Of a DNA stretch of 64,000 bases, positions 13,097 to 24,045 are shown in pieces. The notes below the pieces were generated by a model. That model ran no database searches and had not been told where the DNA came from. It saw only the letters and a program-made list of their open reading frames with translations. The first letter of the stretch is position 1, and each line of letters starts with the position of its first letter. Both the position numbers and the translations under genes were made by a program. Location: positions 3,906,001 to 3,970,000 of the forward strand of contig WHVY01000003.1 of assembly GCA_022266195.1 (NCBI GenBank), in the 5' to 3' direction. Source of the DNA: Tetranychus cinnabarinus. Lineage: Eukaryota > Arthropoda > Arachnida > Trombidiformes > Tetranychidae.

Positions 13097-14049
13097 ATGT
13101 TTTCCTTGTTTTATGGATTATGGAAATACATATTCAAAAGAGATGAGTTTTACGTGTTAATTCTTGGTTTAGATAATGCTGGTAAAACTACTTTTCTGGA
13201 GCAGACTAAAATTAAATTTAATCGTAATTATAAAGGTGTTAATCTCAACAAGATAACCACTACAGTTGGATTAAACATCGGTAAAATTGAGTACAAAGGT
13301 ATTGTAATGAATTTTTGGGATCTTGGCGGACAACATGAGCTTCAATCTTTATGGGATAAGGTTTGTATTTGTTTTTATCACAATTTTGTGATTAATTTTA
13401 CTTATTTGTGTCTTTTTTAATATAAATAGTATTATGCAGAATCTCATGGTATAATATTTATAATTGATTCAGCTGATATTGAAAGAATTGAGGAATCAAA
13501 GGCTGCATTCGGTTAGTTGTTTTGAAAAAATTAAACCAATGATGTTTTTTGTATACGTTTTGATGCTATATAATGTATTTATCTATTTTTTCTTGAATCT
13601 TTTTTGCAGAAAATATGATTACAAATGAACATCTTGTTGGTATTCCGCTATTAATTGTAGCCAATAAGCAGGATATTCTGGTAATTGATAAATTTGTTTC
13701 TAAATTTAAAAATTACATTGCATCTGCAAAAACCTACATGCACTAGTTATCTAATGTTACTTTTATGTATTTTGTAGGAAGCATTGTCACTTGATCGGAT
13801 TAAATCAATTTTCAAATCATCTGCTCCTCAAATTGGGAAACGAGATGTACATTCAATATCTGTCTCTGCGTTAAATAGGTCTGTGTTCAATAATTTGGAC
13901 AATTTTTGTTCATCATAATAAATATGAAACTAATAAAAAATTAATTTTCTCTTCATAACAGTCAAGGCATCACTGAAAGTATTGATTGGATGACCAATTG
14001 TATAAAACGTAATGTCCCGACTAGACCCCCTAATAACGCTGAAGAATAG
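13097..14049 (+). CDS. ARFRP1: ADP-ribosylation factor-related protein 1, copy 1
   Basis: This is an Arf-family small GTPase of the trans-Golgi that works with SYS1 upstream of ARL1 and golgin recruitment. Five exons (13097-13360, 13430-13511, 13610-13680, 13778-13878, 13962-14049) encode 201 residues, the same length as human ARFRP1. Visible motifs are the P-loop GLDNAGKT (24-31), the switch-region threonines of KITTTVG (52-58), WDLGGQ (74-79), NKQD (134-137) and a C-terminal SALN. It lacks the Gly2 myristoylation site of true Arfs and begins Met-Phe, the NatC-type acetylated start expected for ARFRP1. I chose the ATG at 13097 because it matches the family start; a GTG three codons upstream is not needed. 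The intron sizes are tiny (69-98 bp). A nearly identical second copy lies 4.8 kb downstream. Confidence 0.95.
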
Positions 14050-15069
14050 TTCGTGTCATTGTATCAGCCAACTAAGTGCATTTATTGCTGCTGGTTGTGG
14101 TTCATCCGTTGAGGATTTGTGAAAAGACACTCAAGAGGAAATGATAGAGAAGATTAATTTCATGGGTATTCAAAGTTGATGCCAATATTGATAATAGCTC
14201 ATTGTTTTGGATGTGGGTCGAGGGAAGTTTATCTGGATGAAGATGAATTTGTCATCATCTACTTTGACATGATAATGAAACGGACAATGAAATGTTTGGA
14301 GTATGCAATACTTCAGAAAAATGGACCAAATATGGCCTCAACACTCGTAAAATCCATCTGATCGACCTAAATATTACCTCTAAATCGAGATATTGAGCTC
14401 GCCAAAAAAATAGGATCCAGTTGATGGATTGCTGATGCTTTGGGATTTCTGAAATGAATTTGGAAACAATGAAAGGTGCGACTGAAGGGGACAAAATGAT
14501 TTAAATTGAGTGATTATCATCCATAACGATACTTTTAAAGATAATTTGAGGATGTAATCAACAAGTAATAACTGAAAAAAGGGAAAAATTCAGTTCTACT
14601 GATATTCTTGTCATAAACGTTGTTTTTGTTTCTTATCGAATAAAATCATTGGTTTTATGTCTCATCAACATACTGAAGCTCTTCTTTTTATAGCCCAAAA
14701 GGACCCATTATGTTTAAAAACTTATTATAGTTAACATTAATTAAAGATACAAAATTAAAATCATTAAATTAAAATTACGGAGCGTAATTCATTACAAGAT
14801 TGTTAGCTTGGTTGCTGCTATGGCGTTGCTAAGGTTTACTCAATCACATGTTTAGCTTGTTTTCAAATCGTGTTTGTCAAAGTCTTCTCATTTTTACCTT
14901 CATATTTTGGTGAGTTTTAATATAATTTAGCTGTTTATTTATGGTTCAATTTTTTATTTTTTGCGCTGTGTAATTTTTCATCATATCTGTAAATGAATCG
15001 ACTATTGGATGGATTTGATTTGGCAAAGGCAAATTGATTGTTACAACACGCATCTACTTAAGTTCAAAA
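14050..15069. other. Intergenic between ARFRP1 copy 1 and B4GALT7
   Basis: No gene is recognised. A polyadenylation-type AATAAA lies near 14639. The open frames at 14176-14361 (+) and 14255-14494 (-) overlap each other and show no family features. This flank is not shared with the region downstream of ARFRP1 copy 2. Confidence 0.5.
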
Positions 15070-16133
15070 ATGAGAATCAGGTCGATTCTTAATAAACTCA
15101 TTGTTATTGGTCTGATATCTATAACAATTTGTTTTTTTCTTATTATGCGACTGTTTTCTGATGCAAGTTCAACAAAAGTTTCTTCTCGCTCATTACATTC
15201 AACATTGTCCCAACCAAAATTAGCTGTAATTGTGCCATATCGCGATCGTTTTACAGAGCTTCTTTTATTTGTGCCACATTTATCCAGATTCTTACATAAA
15301 CAAAACATACCTTTCACAATCAATGTAATCAACCAAAATGACTCTTACCGTTTTAATCGCGCCTCTCTGATAAATGCTGGATATTCATTAGTGAAAGATA
15401 ACTGTGACTACATAGCTATACATGATGTTGACTTGTTGCCACTTAATCCTAACTTGGAGTACAGGTATCCTGAATATGGTCCATTTCATGTGTCATCGCC
15501 AAATTTACATCCAAAATATCATTATGAAAAATTCGTTGGTGGAATCTTGTTGATCAAAAATGACCATTTTGAACTAGTGAATGGACTTTCTAACAAATAT
15601 TGGGGTTGGGGACTTGAAGATGATGAATTTTATTTAAGACTTAAAGAAGCCAATTTGCAAGTGAGTTTAATAATCTGTTAATCAAAATATTCTCAATATA
15701 TAATAATAATGAAAATTTTATGGATTTTTCAATAGATAACAAGACCTACCAACATTGCCACAGGAATTGAAGACACATTTCTGCACTTACACGATCCAGC
15801 TGTCAGGAAAAGAGATTACGCTAAGATTTTTAATCAAAGAGAAGTGAGTCAATTCATGATCGAAGTTATTTTATTAAACAAATTTCAAGAATTTAGAGTA
15901 TCACTGATTAATGTTTTTCCCTTCCATTCATTTAGATTACTCGCAAAAGAGATAGAGAGACTGGACTTCACGATGTCAAGTTTGAATTAACCTCCAAAAC
16001 TAAGATGACAATTGAAGATTTTCCTTGTGATATTTACTCAGTTAAACTTAATTGTGACTATAAATTGACGCCATGGTGTGATTTTTCTCTAGTCAACAAA
16101 AACAAACCAAAAAATGTCAAGCCAAAAATATAA
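15070..16133 (+). CDS. B4GALT7: Beta-1,4-galactosyltransferase 7
   Basis: This is the xylosylprotein 4-beta-galactosyltransferase of the Golgi. It adds the first galactose to xylose-primed core proteins in the glycosaminoglycan linker (SQV-3 family). Exons 15070-15660, 15736-15843 and 15936-16133 give 298 residues, slightly shorter than the ~325 of fly and human. It is a type II membrane protein: a short basic N terminus, then one hydrophobic anchor at about residues 9-27. Catalytic-domain signatures are VPYRDRF, the metal-binding DVD motif in HDVDLLP (119-121), FVGGILL, and WGWGLEDDEF (178-187). The C-terminal exon carries the conserved RDRETGLHDVKF segment. The start at 15070 is the first ATG that puts the anchor near the N terminus. 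It sits between the two ARFRP1 copies, 30 bp upstream of a PFAS pseudogene. Confidence 0.93.
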
Positions 16134-16163
16134 ATCAAACAATCCCGTGAGTTATTTTTCCAG

Positions 16164-17207
16164 GTGGATTTTCATTCGTTAAAAGTGTAGTTGTTAAATC
16201 ACCGGGAATTTTGGTCATTAGCACTTAGCTCCGGTTCCTGATATAACCAGTGAAGTTACTCGTGTTATGGAAGGTCGAGGTAAACTTGTTCACATAGATC
16301 TTAGTGGATATAAAGGTAAAAGACGAACTGGTGGATCAGCGTTGGCCAAGGTTTATGGTCAACTTGCTAATTTGATTCCTGATGTTGATGATCCTTCAAT
16401 TTTAAGGAAATGTTTCCCCATGATTCAAGATTCGATACGCCTTAAAGAAGTACTTTCAGGTCACGATATCTCTGATGGAGGTTTAATCACTACACTTTTA
16501 GAGATGGCTTTTGCCACCAATTGTGGTTTAACACTGAACTTTACTACTTTATTACCAAATGAATCACCCATTGGCTACCTTTTATCTTAAGAAGTTGGAA
16601 TAGTTGTTGAAGTATCAAAATATAGTATATCCTCTTTTATGGACCAATTGGCCGCAGCGCGAATACCAGCTTCAATTATTGTTGAAATTAATTTTCAATA
16701 ACCGTTTATCAAGGTAAACTAAATTATGATTTCCGGGTAAATTAGAAATTGTGAAATGACTGGATTGATTTAAGCACAAAAAATTTTTCAATCCGATAAT
16801 TTTAACCTAAAATATACTTTATTTGTCGCCTTTAACAGATAAATAGTGGTTATTTGGGAGAGAACAAGCTTCGAATTAGAGAAGCATCAAGCAAATTTTG
16901 GCTCACAAGGAACTTAGTCAACGCAAAGATTTGAATGCAGATTTGTTTCGGTTAAATCAACGATAATAATGAATTCTATAATGCTCAAAGGAATGAGTTA
17001 ATCTGTTTCAGCTATTCGATGAACCCCAATAGAAGTGCCTTAGGAATTGCTGGATTGTCAAGTTATGATGGACGGCATTTGGCCATGATGCCTCATTCAG
17101 GAAAGATGCACACAATTATGGCAATGTCCTTACGTACCTAAAGAATGGAAGAAACTGACAGTCAGTCCGTGGTGTAAAATGTTTTACAATGCTTATGATG
17201 ATGGTTG
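16164..17207 (+). pseudogene. PFAS: Phosphoribosylformylglycinamidine synthase (PFAS) pseudogene fragment
   Basis: These are decayed pieces of the large purine-synthesis enzyme FGAM synthase. From 16164 a frame resembles the family segment ending in LVIS. A one-base loss near 16226-16228 shifts it. The main piece (about 16228-16587) reads PDITSEVTRVMEGRGKL, then SGHDISDGGL and MAFATNCGL, all typical PFAS motifs. An in-frame TAA at 16588-16590 replaces what was probably GAA before EVGIVVEV. After a retained intron-like gap (donor near 16714, acceptor near 16838) only scraps follow. These include MNPNRSALGIAGLSSYDGRH, matching the glutaminase-domain MNPNGSPGG and DGRHLAVMPH block, and finally SPWCKMFYNAYDDG with TGA at 17205-17207. 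Most of the glutaminase domain is deleted. The retained splice-like borders suggest a duplicated genomic fragment, not a retrocopy. Confidence 0.9.
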
Positions 17208-17419
17208 AAGCATGGAATCAATTTCTTGCATTTTCTGAGCCAATCCAAAAATCGTGCAATAATCAGCATGATTCGTCGATGACGGTTTTCACATATCTTA
17301 AAAATCAATTTTCACTTTGAATTAAATGATTAAACCGATTTCAAAAATCTAATCTGAAATTTAATTGCTGACCATTAAGACTGCTAATCTTTATATATTG
17401 TAATCTACATCTTGAGATC

Positions 17420-17625
17420 AGCGAACGAATCTCGGCAAGTGCGAAGTTAGGGCGACATTTACTTATGTTTACCCAGGGTTAAGCCCCCTGAGCTATCCCA
17501 TACTCCCTTCTTGTGGATTCTCAGCTAAGCTGGATAGAGCCTAGCGATGGGTAGGTTAAGTACCTAGGTAGTAAGGCCTAGACGGTGCCTTAAAGCTGTC
17601 GCGGCTGGCCGGTCCACACAAATAA
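17420..17625 (-). repeat. GC-rich island with tRNA-like A box, possible SINE
   Basis: About 200 bp here have near-balanced base composition in a region that is otherwise strongly AT-rich. On the minus strand, the block complementary to 17490-17501 reads TAGCTCAGGGGG, close to a pol III A box, and is preceded by GGGA as in tRNA 5' ends. A weak B-box-like GATTCGTTCG occurs further on (minus strand, about 17424-17433). The other half (17530-17610) has short internal palindromes such as AAGTACCTAGGTA. A tRNA-derived SINE or a decayed structured RNA would fit. No second copy was seen in the window. Confidence 0.35.
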
Positions 17626-17922
17626 AAAGTTTACTTAACACTGACTAGTACTGTACTCTTTGGTTGAAATAGTGAAACGAAAAAACGTCTACATTTAAAA
17701 ACCGGTAACATGCATTGATCAGGCTCAAATAACATATGATTTTTGCTTATACCTGTTTGACTTTTAACTTGACTTTTATCATTTCTTTGTTAATTGAACT
17801 CTTAATTTGTTTAGATGGTTAATCAATTGTTTGTATTGATGTATTTATATTGAGTATTGTCTCATCTGTTTTTCACCTAAACCAGTGTTAATTTTTAATG
17901 ACTGTTGATATAAAAAGTGATA

Positions 17923-18885
17923 ATGTTTTCCTTGTTTTATGGATTATGGAAATACATATTCAAAAGAGATGAGTTTTACGTGTTAATTCTTGGTTTAGAT
18001 AATGCTGGTAAAACTACTTTTCTGGAGCAGACTAAAATTAAATTTAATCGTAATTATAAAGGTGTTAATCTCAACAAGATAACCACTACAGTTGGATTAA
18101 ATATCGGAAAAATTGAATACAAAGGTATTGTTATGAATTTTTGGGATCTTGGCGGACAACATGAGCTTCAATCTTTATGGGATAAGGTTTGTATTTGTTT
18201 TTAATTATGTTTTTATCACAATTTTGGGATTAATTTTACTTATTTGTGTCTTTTTTAATATAAATAGTATTATGCAGAATCTCATGGTATAATATTTATA
18301 ATTGATTCAGCTGATATTGAAAGAATTGAGGAATCAAAGGCTGCATTCGGTTAGTTGTTTTGAAAAAATTAAACCAATGATGTTTTTTGTATACGTTTTG
18401 ATGGCTATAAAATGTATTTACTATTTTTTTGTCTCTTTATTGCAGAAAATATGATTACAAATGAACATCTTGTTGGTATTCCGTTATTAATCGTAGCCAA
18501 TAAGCAGGATATTCCGGTGATTGATACATTTGTTTCTAAAAATTGCATATGCAAAAACCTACATGTATTAGTTATCTAATGTTATTTTTATGTATTTTGT
18601 AGGAAGCATTGTCACTCGATCGGATTAAATCAATTTTCAAATCATCTGCTTCTCAGATTGGCAAACGAGATATACATTCAATATCTGTCTCTGCGTTAAA
18701 TAGGTTTGTGTTCAATAATTCGGACAATTTTTGATTGTCCATAATAATAAATATGAAACTAATATTGATAACAAAATAAATTTTCTCTTTGAAACAGTCA
18801 AGGCATCACTGAAAGTATTGATTGGATGACCAATTGTATAAAACGCAATGTCCCGACTAGACCCCCTAATAACGCTGAGGACTAG
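17923..18885 (+). CDS. ARFRP1: ADP-ribosylation factor-related protein 1, copy 2
   Basis: This is the second complete copy of the trans-Golgi GTPase gene. Exons 17923-18186, 18268-18349, 18446-18516, 18603-18703 and 18798-18885 have exactly the same lengths as copy 1 and encode 201 residues. All G motifs are intact. Only a handful of amino-acid changes are seen against copy 1: DIP for DIL after NKQD, SSASQ for SSAPQ, DIHS for DVHS, and a final NNAED for NNAEE. The introns are also nearly identical, with an insertion of about 12 bp in intron 1. The flanks are unrelated: similarity stops a few bases before the ATG and at the stop codon. It appears functional, and splice sites and frame are preserved. 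Confidence 0.93.
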
Positions 18886-19886
18886 CAGTTATATACAAAT
18901 CATGTTAACTTTACCATTCTCATATTCGTACTATAATCAACATCATTCCATATCATTTCTTCCAATGACCATTGCCTATGTGAATACCTTAGATATAATC
19001 AATTGGCCTACCTTTTACACAAATTGTTGTTAATAATTTTTATAACCACTGTTACGAAATTGTTCTAATTTCAATCAATTATTTTAACTCTATCTCATCA
19101 ATGTGTAATCGAAATACTCTATCCTGGAAATTTTTGTCCCACCTGACAATAGATGGTTTTCTGACCGATATAGTCGAATGAAATTATGCATTCCACTTGC
19201 TATTTTTATACTCAAATCGTTATAATAAAAAAATTAACTTGTACAAGCTACAAAAGTTACAAATTATGTGCTGCTTAACTTCGTATGTTAACTAAATAAT
19301 TCTGCTCAATTCTGTCAATAGGTTCTACAAAATATCCTTTTTGGTCACAAGAAGTAATATTTTAGACTCAGATCTTTTTAGTTTACCAGGATGACTTTGA
19401 GTGCTTCTGGCTCGCGAACCAGAAAACGAGACTCGAATGTTATAAAAATCAGTTTAGTCAGACATTAAGACAGATTATGAAGCTTAATTGGTATGCCTCT
19501 CTGAGCAGGTTTGGTTTAATGAAATGTTAAATTTTATTTTTGTAGTTTATGGAATATTAGTGTTTTGCTATAATATGCAATTTAATTGTATTGGTGAATA
19601 TTTGTTACAATTGGATTATAACTGGATATATTAAGAGTTATTGCACTATTCCAGCCTGAAAATCATCTTGGACAAGAGTTGATCTGTATAATGCGATAAA
19701 AGCATATAAAATTATGTATTTCTTATCCAATTCATATTATATTTGAGTTATGAGACAGAAAAAAAGGTTGAATGATATAATTTCATTCCAATTGTTTACT
19801 TATGTAGCAATTTCATTAGTAAATCAATATCTTGAAACTCAATGAATCTGAATTTCAACTGAGATATTGTTAAAATGGGAACAAAA
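18886..19886. other. Intergenic, AT-rich
   Basis: I see no gene here. It is the 3' flank of ARFRP1 copy 2 and, on the other strand, of the secreted-protein gene that ends at 19887. The open frame at 18848-19033 is a run-on from the last ARFRP1 exon in another frame. Confidence 0.5.
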
Positions 19887-20973
19887 TTAAGCTTTCTTGA
19901 CCACCGTTATTATGGTACCAGAGCTATCAGCCTTGTAACTTTTAGTTTTTCCCTTGTAAGTTACCGTTCTTTCATCAAAGGACTTAATGTGGTGATAAAT
20001 TCTGGCCAGTGTGTCGCACTCGAAATTTTCAACTGCATTGTCACAATTTTCAGTGTCAAAAGTGACAACCGTAGCAGATACTTGAGTTACTTTGTTAATC
20101 TTATCAAAATAGTTAGCACTGACTGTGATTTCTTCCAACTCGGATTTGCTAGTAGCTTTGAGTATGTGAAGCTTTACCGGATTTTCCTTAAACTCTGGTT
20201 CAGAATCCATGAGCAAATGTATTCTAACTCCTCCACCATAAGTAACATTTTTAGATACTGTATAATCAAATCCATCTCCTTGGTTTTCAAAAGTGCTGTT
20301 GACCGAAGCAATGAAACAATGAGCTTCCTCTTTAGCATCTCGCGACATGAAAAATTGCATCGATGAAGCAGCATCAATTTCACTTGTTGCATCAACTGTG
20401 CGATTACCATCAGTCAATCGGGAATCAATCTTAGCTGAACCTGTGGCATCGTCTGTGTAATTTTTAATACAATTCAAGCCTCCTTGACATGGAACCGGAT
20501 TGAAATACTTCAGACTGTGCTTGGCGAAAACATCTTTAACCTCATCATCAGACCTTTTATCCCAATTTTTGAAATCCCAACCTTCAAAACCTGCGAGCCT
20601 GTTGATTGAATAATTTACAACAAAAAAAGGCAAAAATTACTTCAAAAGATACACAAAATAACCAATATTGAATAGAATGGCAAATTTCCAGTGAATATTT
20701 GGTAAACATTTCAGATTCCTAAATTAAGAGGCTTCTAATCTGACAACATGGACAATAAGTGACTGGAAAATTTTGATCAAACAAAAAATCTCAAGACTTT
20801 TCTCATCTTTAAACATTGTAATTGGAAAGTTTTACTCACCTATCAATAAGGAAATCCGTCAATTCATTGGGTCCAATTTGTTTAAAGTCACCATTCAAAT
20901 TGTGTCCATGTCCAGCTGACAATGTAAGGTAAGCAGAAAGAACGAGAAAAACTGATTGACTTATGGTAAACAT
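19887..20973 (-). CDS. Unrecognised secreted protein, 281 residues
   Basis: Two exons on the minus strand (20840-20973 and 19887-20598, phase 2 junction) encode 281 residues. The N terminus (ATG at 20971-20973) is a clear signal peptide with a hydrophobic core (VFLVLSAYLTLSA), followed by a GHGHN stretch. The mature part has at least four cysteines in two loose pairs (VPCQGGLNC; ENC...FEC), several N-glycosylation sequons (NYT, NRT, NST, NVT), and ends TIITVVKKA. It has no transmembrane segment, repeats or catalytic motif that I can name. A secreted or salivary protein, or an extracellular binding domain, would fit. I do not recognise the family. The intron (20599-20839) has good GT-AG borders. 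Confidence 0.75.
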
Positions 20974-23202
20974 TATTAACAATTCAACTAGAGTCGAGTC
21001 TGAAAGTGATGATCAATGAATTTTGTAACTTGCTTTTAAGTCATCGAGATGTTTACTTACAATTTCATATCTAATTTCAGAACAAGTGTTCCAGTCAAAT
21101 CTCAACAATATCCATGGAAGCACTTGATGATAATCAAACTTTTTGCTCTTTCTTTCATTTTCTCTTCTTCTTCCCTTAATTATCTTTCCATTCTCATCTT
21201 TGTGTTGCAAATTGAAGATCAACAACAAAAGAGATTCACTTTTACCCAAGTTATGGTTCGTTAATCATGGACACCGATTTTGAGCCTTACTCCATCCCAA
21301 CCCAGTTTGCTAATGAAACCTGTTTGCACCCAAATAACAACATAGGATGTCACAGTCATTAACCATTAACTTGTTTAATTTTCTTGCTAATTTAAAATTG
21401 GACTCAAACTCAATCAATTTGATAAAACTGATTTGTAAACATTAATTGTTCATTTCAAGAAATGTTCAACTCTTTTCGCTACTTCATCATTTCATTGATG
21501 GCATAATTGTAAATAGCACCAACAATTGATGTTCAATGTTTAACCAGATGCTTAATCGTCTCAACATTGAAACGTTGAACCATTGAAGTGATTAGTTTAC
21601 AGTTATTATGAAAATCTGTTCAAGATAAACTAAGAGGAGAGACGAATTGAAAATGTTGGATTCAAGCAAATTTAATCAACCAATTTGATGAAACTGATTT
21701 GTAGACATAAAATTAATTGCTTATTTCCAAGAAATTTCTAGCCTTTCTTGCAATACTTCATCCTTTCAGTCTCAATGACTAATCTAGATTGAAAAGGAGA
21801 GCGAGAAATACATTGAAATTAACATTCTGCTGGCATCTAATCAGTAAATGAGTCGACCACTCAATGGCTTTACAAACAATCCTGGCAATCAAAATGTCGT
21901 TTAATACAGATAATGTCTCAGTTCAACTGAACTTGCTCAATTGAAGCAAATTTAAATCTAGTTTGGAGCAAATTTTATCCAAATTAATCAACAAAATTGT
22001 GCCTCAAAAGCGGCTCTCAAGCAAATTTCCCTTTTCAAACAATGTCTATCAACAACAAAAGCTCTAATTGTCCAACAACTTTTCTCAAAAATGTTGATAA
22101 AGCGATAATTACCTGTCAACTCTCCATGGGAAATAATACCAGAACACCAGAGATGAGAGTTATTAAATAATATGATTATGGTTGAAGATCAAAATGAAGT
22201 CAACATTCAAGTTCATTATCAACTGAAAAGTCTAAAGCATTGTATAACATGGAAAGTGATTTAAGCTTGACTTGGATAGAAGCTTTGACAATTGGTGCAA
22301 AAATCGTACCATTGATTTAATCACTGAATACTTCAATTCGTTGGTTATAAATTTTTGCTTGCCTGGTTATCACCAGAATTTATTGAAGTGGATGACAATT
22401 TGTAAATTGCTGATGATTTATAAGCAGCTTTATGCATTTCCTTTATCAATTTGTACATTTGATTGAAATTATTGTCATTGAATAATGTCAGTGAAAGTGA
22501 AAAATTGAAGGTAATTTGTGAAATAAACATTTAATTGAACACCACTTTTTGGGTTTACAATTGTGGGATAAACATATGTTTCGATGATTTGCTTTGTTAA
22601 CAGTTCTATGATTTTTTTTTCATTGAACTTTCCTATCCATGGTTGATAAGATTGATTATTTTTTGAATTGACTATCAAGACTGTAAATTGTATTGTGAGT
22701 CAACTACAAATGGATTCACTTGAGTAAATAAATTAACAAAACCAATCATTGAAACAAATGGTTATTGAACCTAATGTTTTCTGGTAACCAATATTTGGGT
22801 TTCATTGACAAGATCCTTTCAATGTGGATCAATCAAGTTAACTGGTTTGATTTGTGAAACAATTAAATGTGAGAAAAGAGTTTTTTGATTTCAATTTTTC
22901 TTTTATTTAAATAATCTTCAAAAGTAAAGCTTTTTTATGCTGGCGTACAATTCAATGGGCATTTTTGAGCAATGAAAATCACAGCATCATGTGTTTGAGC
23001 AAAGGTTTGCCTGAAGGCACTTTAAGGAACAGAAATTTTCTAGTAAAAAAATATATTCTAATATTGGAGTCTTGAGTCTTTTATAATTTAGTCTTAAAAA
23101 ATCTGTTGATTCAAGTGAAACTGATGTTTTGATGAACGTTCAGGAGTAACAGGTGAGATTTAGAAAAGCCTGGAAGAAGATGAAAATGATTTAACATGGC
23201 AA
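20974..23202. other. Intergenic, with a diverged local duplication
   Basis: No gene is recognised. Two stretches near 21405-21500 and 21660-21770 share an order of motifs (CAATTTGAT, AAACTGATTTGTA, AAGAAAT, ACTTCATC) and look like an old tandem duplication. The short frames here (for example 22272-22466) lack codon or family support. Confidence 0.45.
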
Positions 23203-23809
23203 TCAATATCCATAACCATGTCTGTAAGGATAACCTGAGGAAAGATGGAGAAAAATAAGAGTTAAAATGATGATTATGTGGGTTGATAACAATTTATCAA
23301 GATTATTGTTAACTTTTCTGATGACACAAGGAAAGATTAACAAATTAACGTTAATTTGATGTACGCTTAGAGCATAATTGTATCAACAAATAATATCTTG
23401 TAAACAAGTCAACTAACCATGGCCGTAACCACCACCATAGCCTCCGTAGCCTCCATGACCTCCATAACCACCATAACCACCATATCGACCATAGTGAGGT
23501 CTGTATCCATAGTAGCCTGTATAATGGCGATCATTAAATACAGTTAGTGAAACATTCCAAATCACAATCAATGATTAACAAACTAACCGTATGATGGATA
23601 TCCATAGCTTCTGTGTCCATAATATCCATTTGGTCGTCCATATCCATAACCATGGCCAAGAGCTACAATGGTTCCAACCAAGGCACAGATGATGAGGATT
23701 GAAAGGATCTAATGGTAACAGTGAAACAAAAATAAATGAGTAAAAATAATGTTCACAATCACAGTTGAAAATAGGCAAAAGTCAGTAATCAACTTACAGT
23801 CTTGTTCAT
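23203..23809 (-). CDS. Gly/Tyr-rich secreted peptide, inverted copy A
   Basis: Four exons on the minus strand (23798-23809, 23588-23708, 23418-23516, 23203-23234) encode 87 residues. Exon 1 codes only for MNKT. Exon 2 completes a signal peptide (ILSILIICALVGTIVALG) and starts the mature part. Exons 3 and 4 encode GGYGGYGGHGG-type repeats ending PYRHGYGY. The mature peptide is small, basic and almost all G, Y, H, R and P. Its make-up resembles nematode NLP-29/caenacin-type antimicrobial peptides and arthropod GY-rich cuticle or silk-like peptides. That is an analogy, not a family assignment. It forms an inverted pair with the gene at 27877-28460 and shares its exon structure and promoter. Confidence 0.85.
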
Positions 23810-23916
23810 TTTGCTGCTGAGTTGTGAGTTGATTTTGGACTGAGAAATGGTAGTTAGCACAAGTTACTGAAACTGTCTTTGGTGGTAGAATGAATTAGCC
23901 AAAGTCAATTCACTGA

Positions 23917-23925
23917 CTATTTATA
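23917..23925 (-). promoter_or_regulatory. TATA box of Gly/Tyr peptide gene A
   Basis: The minus strand reads TATAAATAG, 108 bp before the ATG, directly after the block CTTACCCGTC. The whole block is conserved at the same place upstream of the paired gene at 27877, which supports it as core promoter sequence. The conserved upstream region extends to about 24045. Confidence 0.7.
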
Positions 23926-24045
23926 GACGGGTAAGAAAAGGTATTTAGTGTGCAAAATGAGAAAAGTAAAGTGACCCTCAAAATTTAAGACGCAAAGACA
24001 AGGACAGTTGGAGATAAACCCGCCTCAAGATAAAGATTCATGATT

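Noticed and set aside
14176..14494. Overlapping ORFs on both strands after ARFRP1 copy 1
   Set aside because: Neither shows family motifs or a plausible gene structure; they overlap each other.
17530..17570. Resemblance of GCTAAGC...GCCTAG to 5S rRNA
   Set aside because: Only short stretches agree; the internal control region and overall length do not match 5S rRNA.
20174..20410. Second minus-strand ORF inside the secreted-protein gene
   Set aside because: It is a shadow frame of the real exon, which has a signal peptide and matching splice phase.
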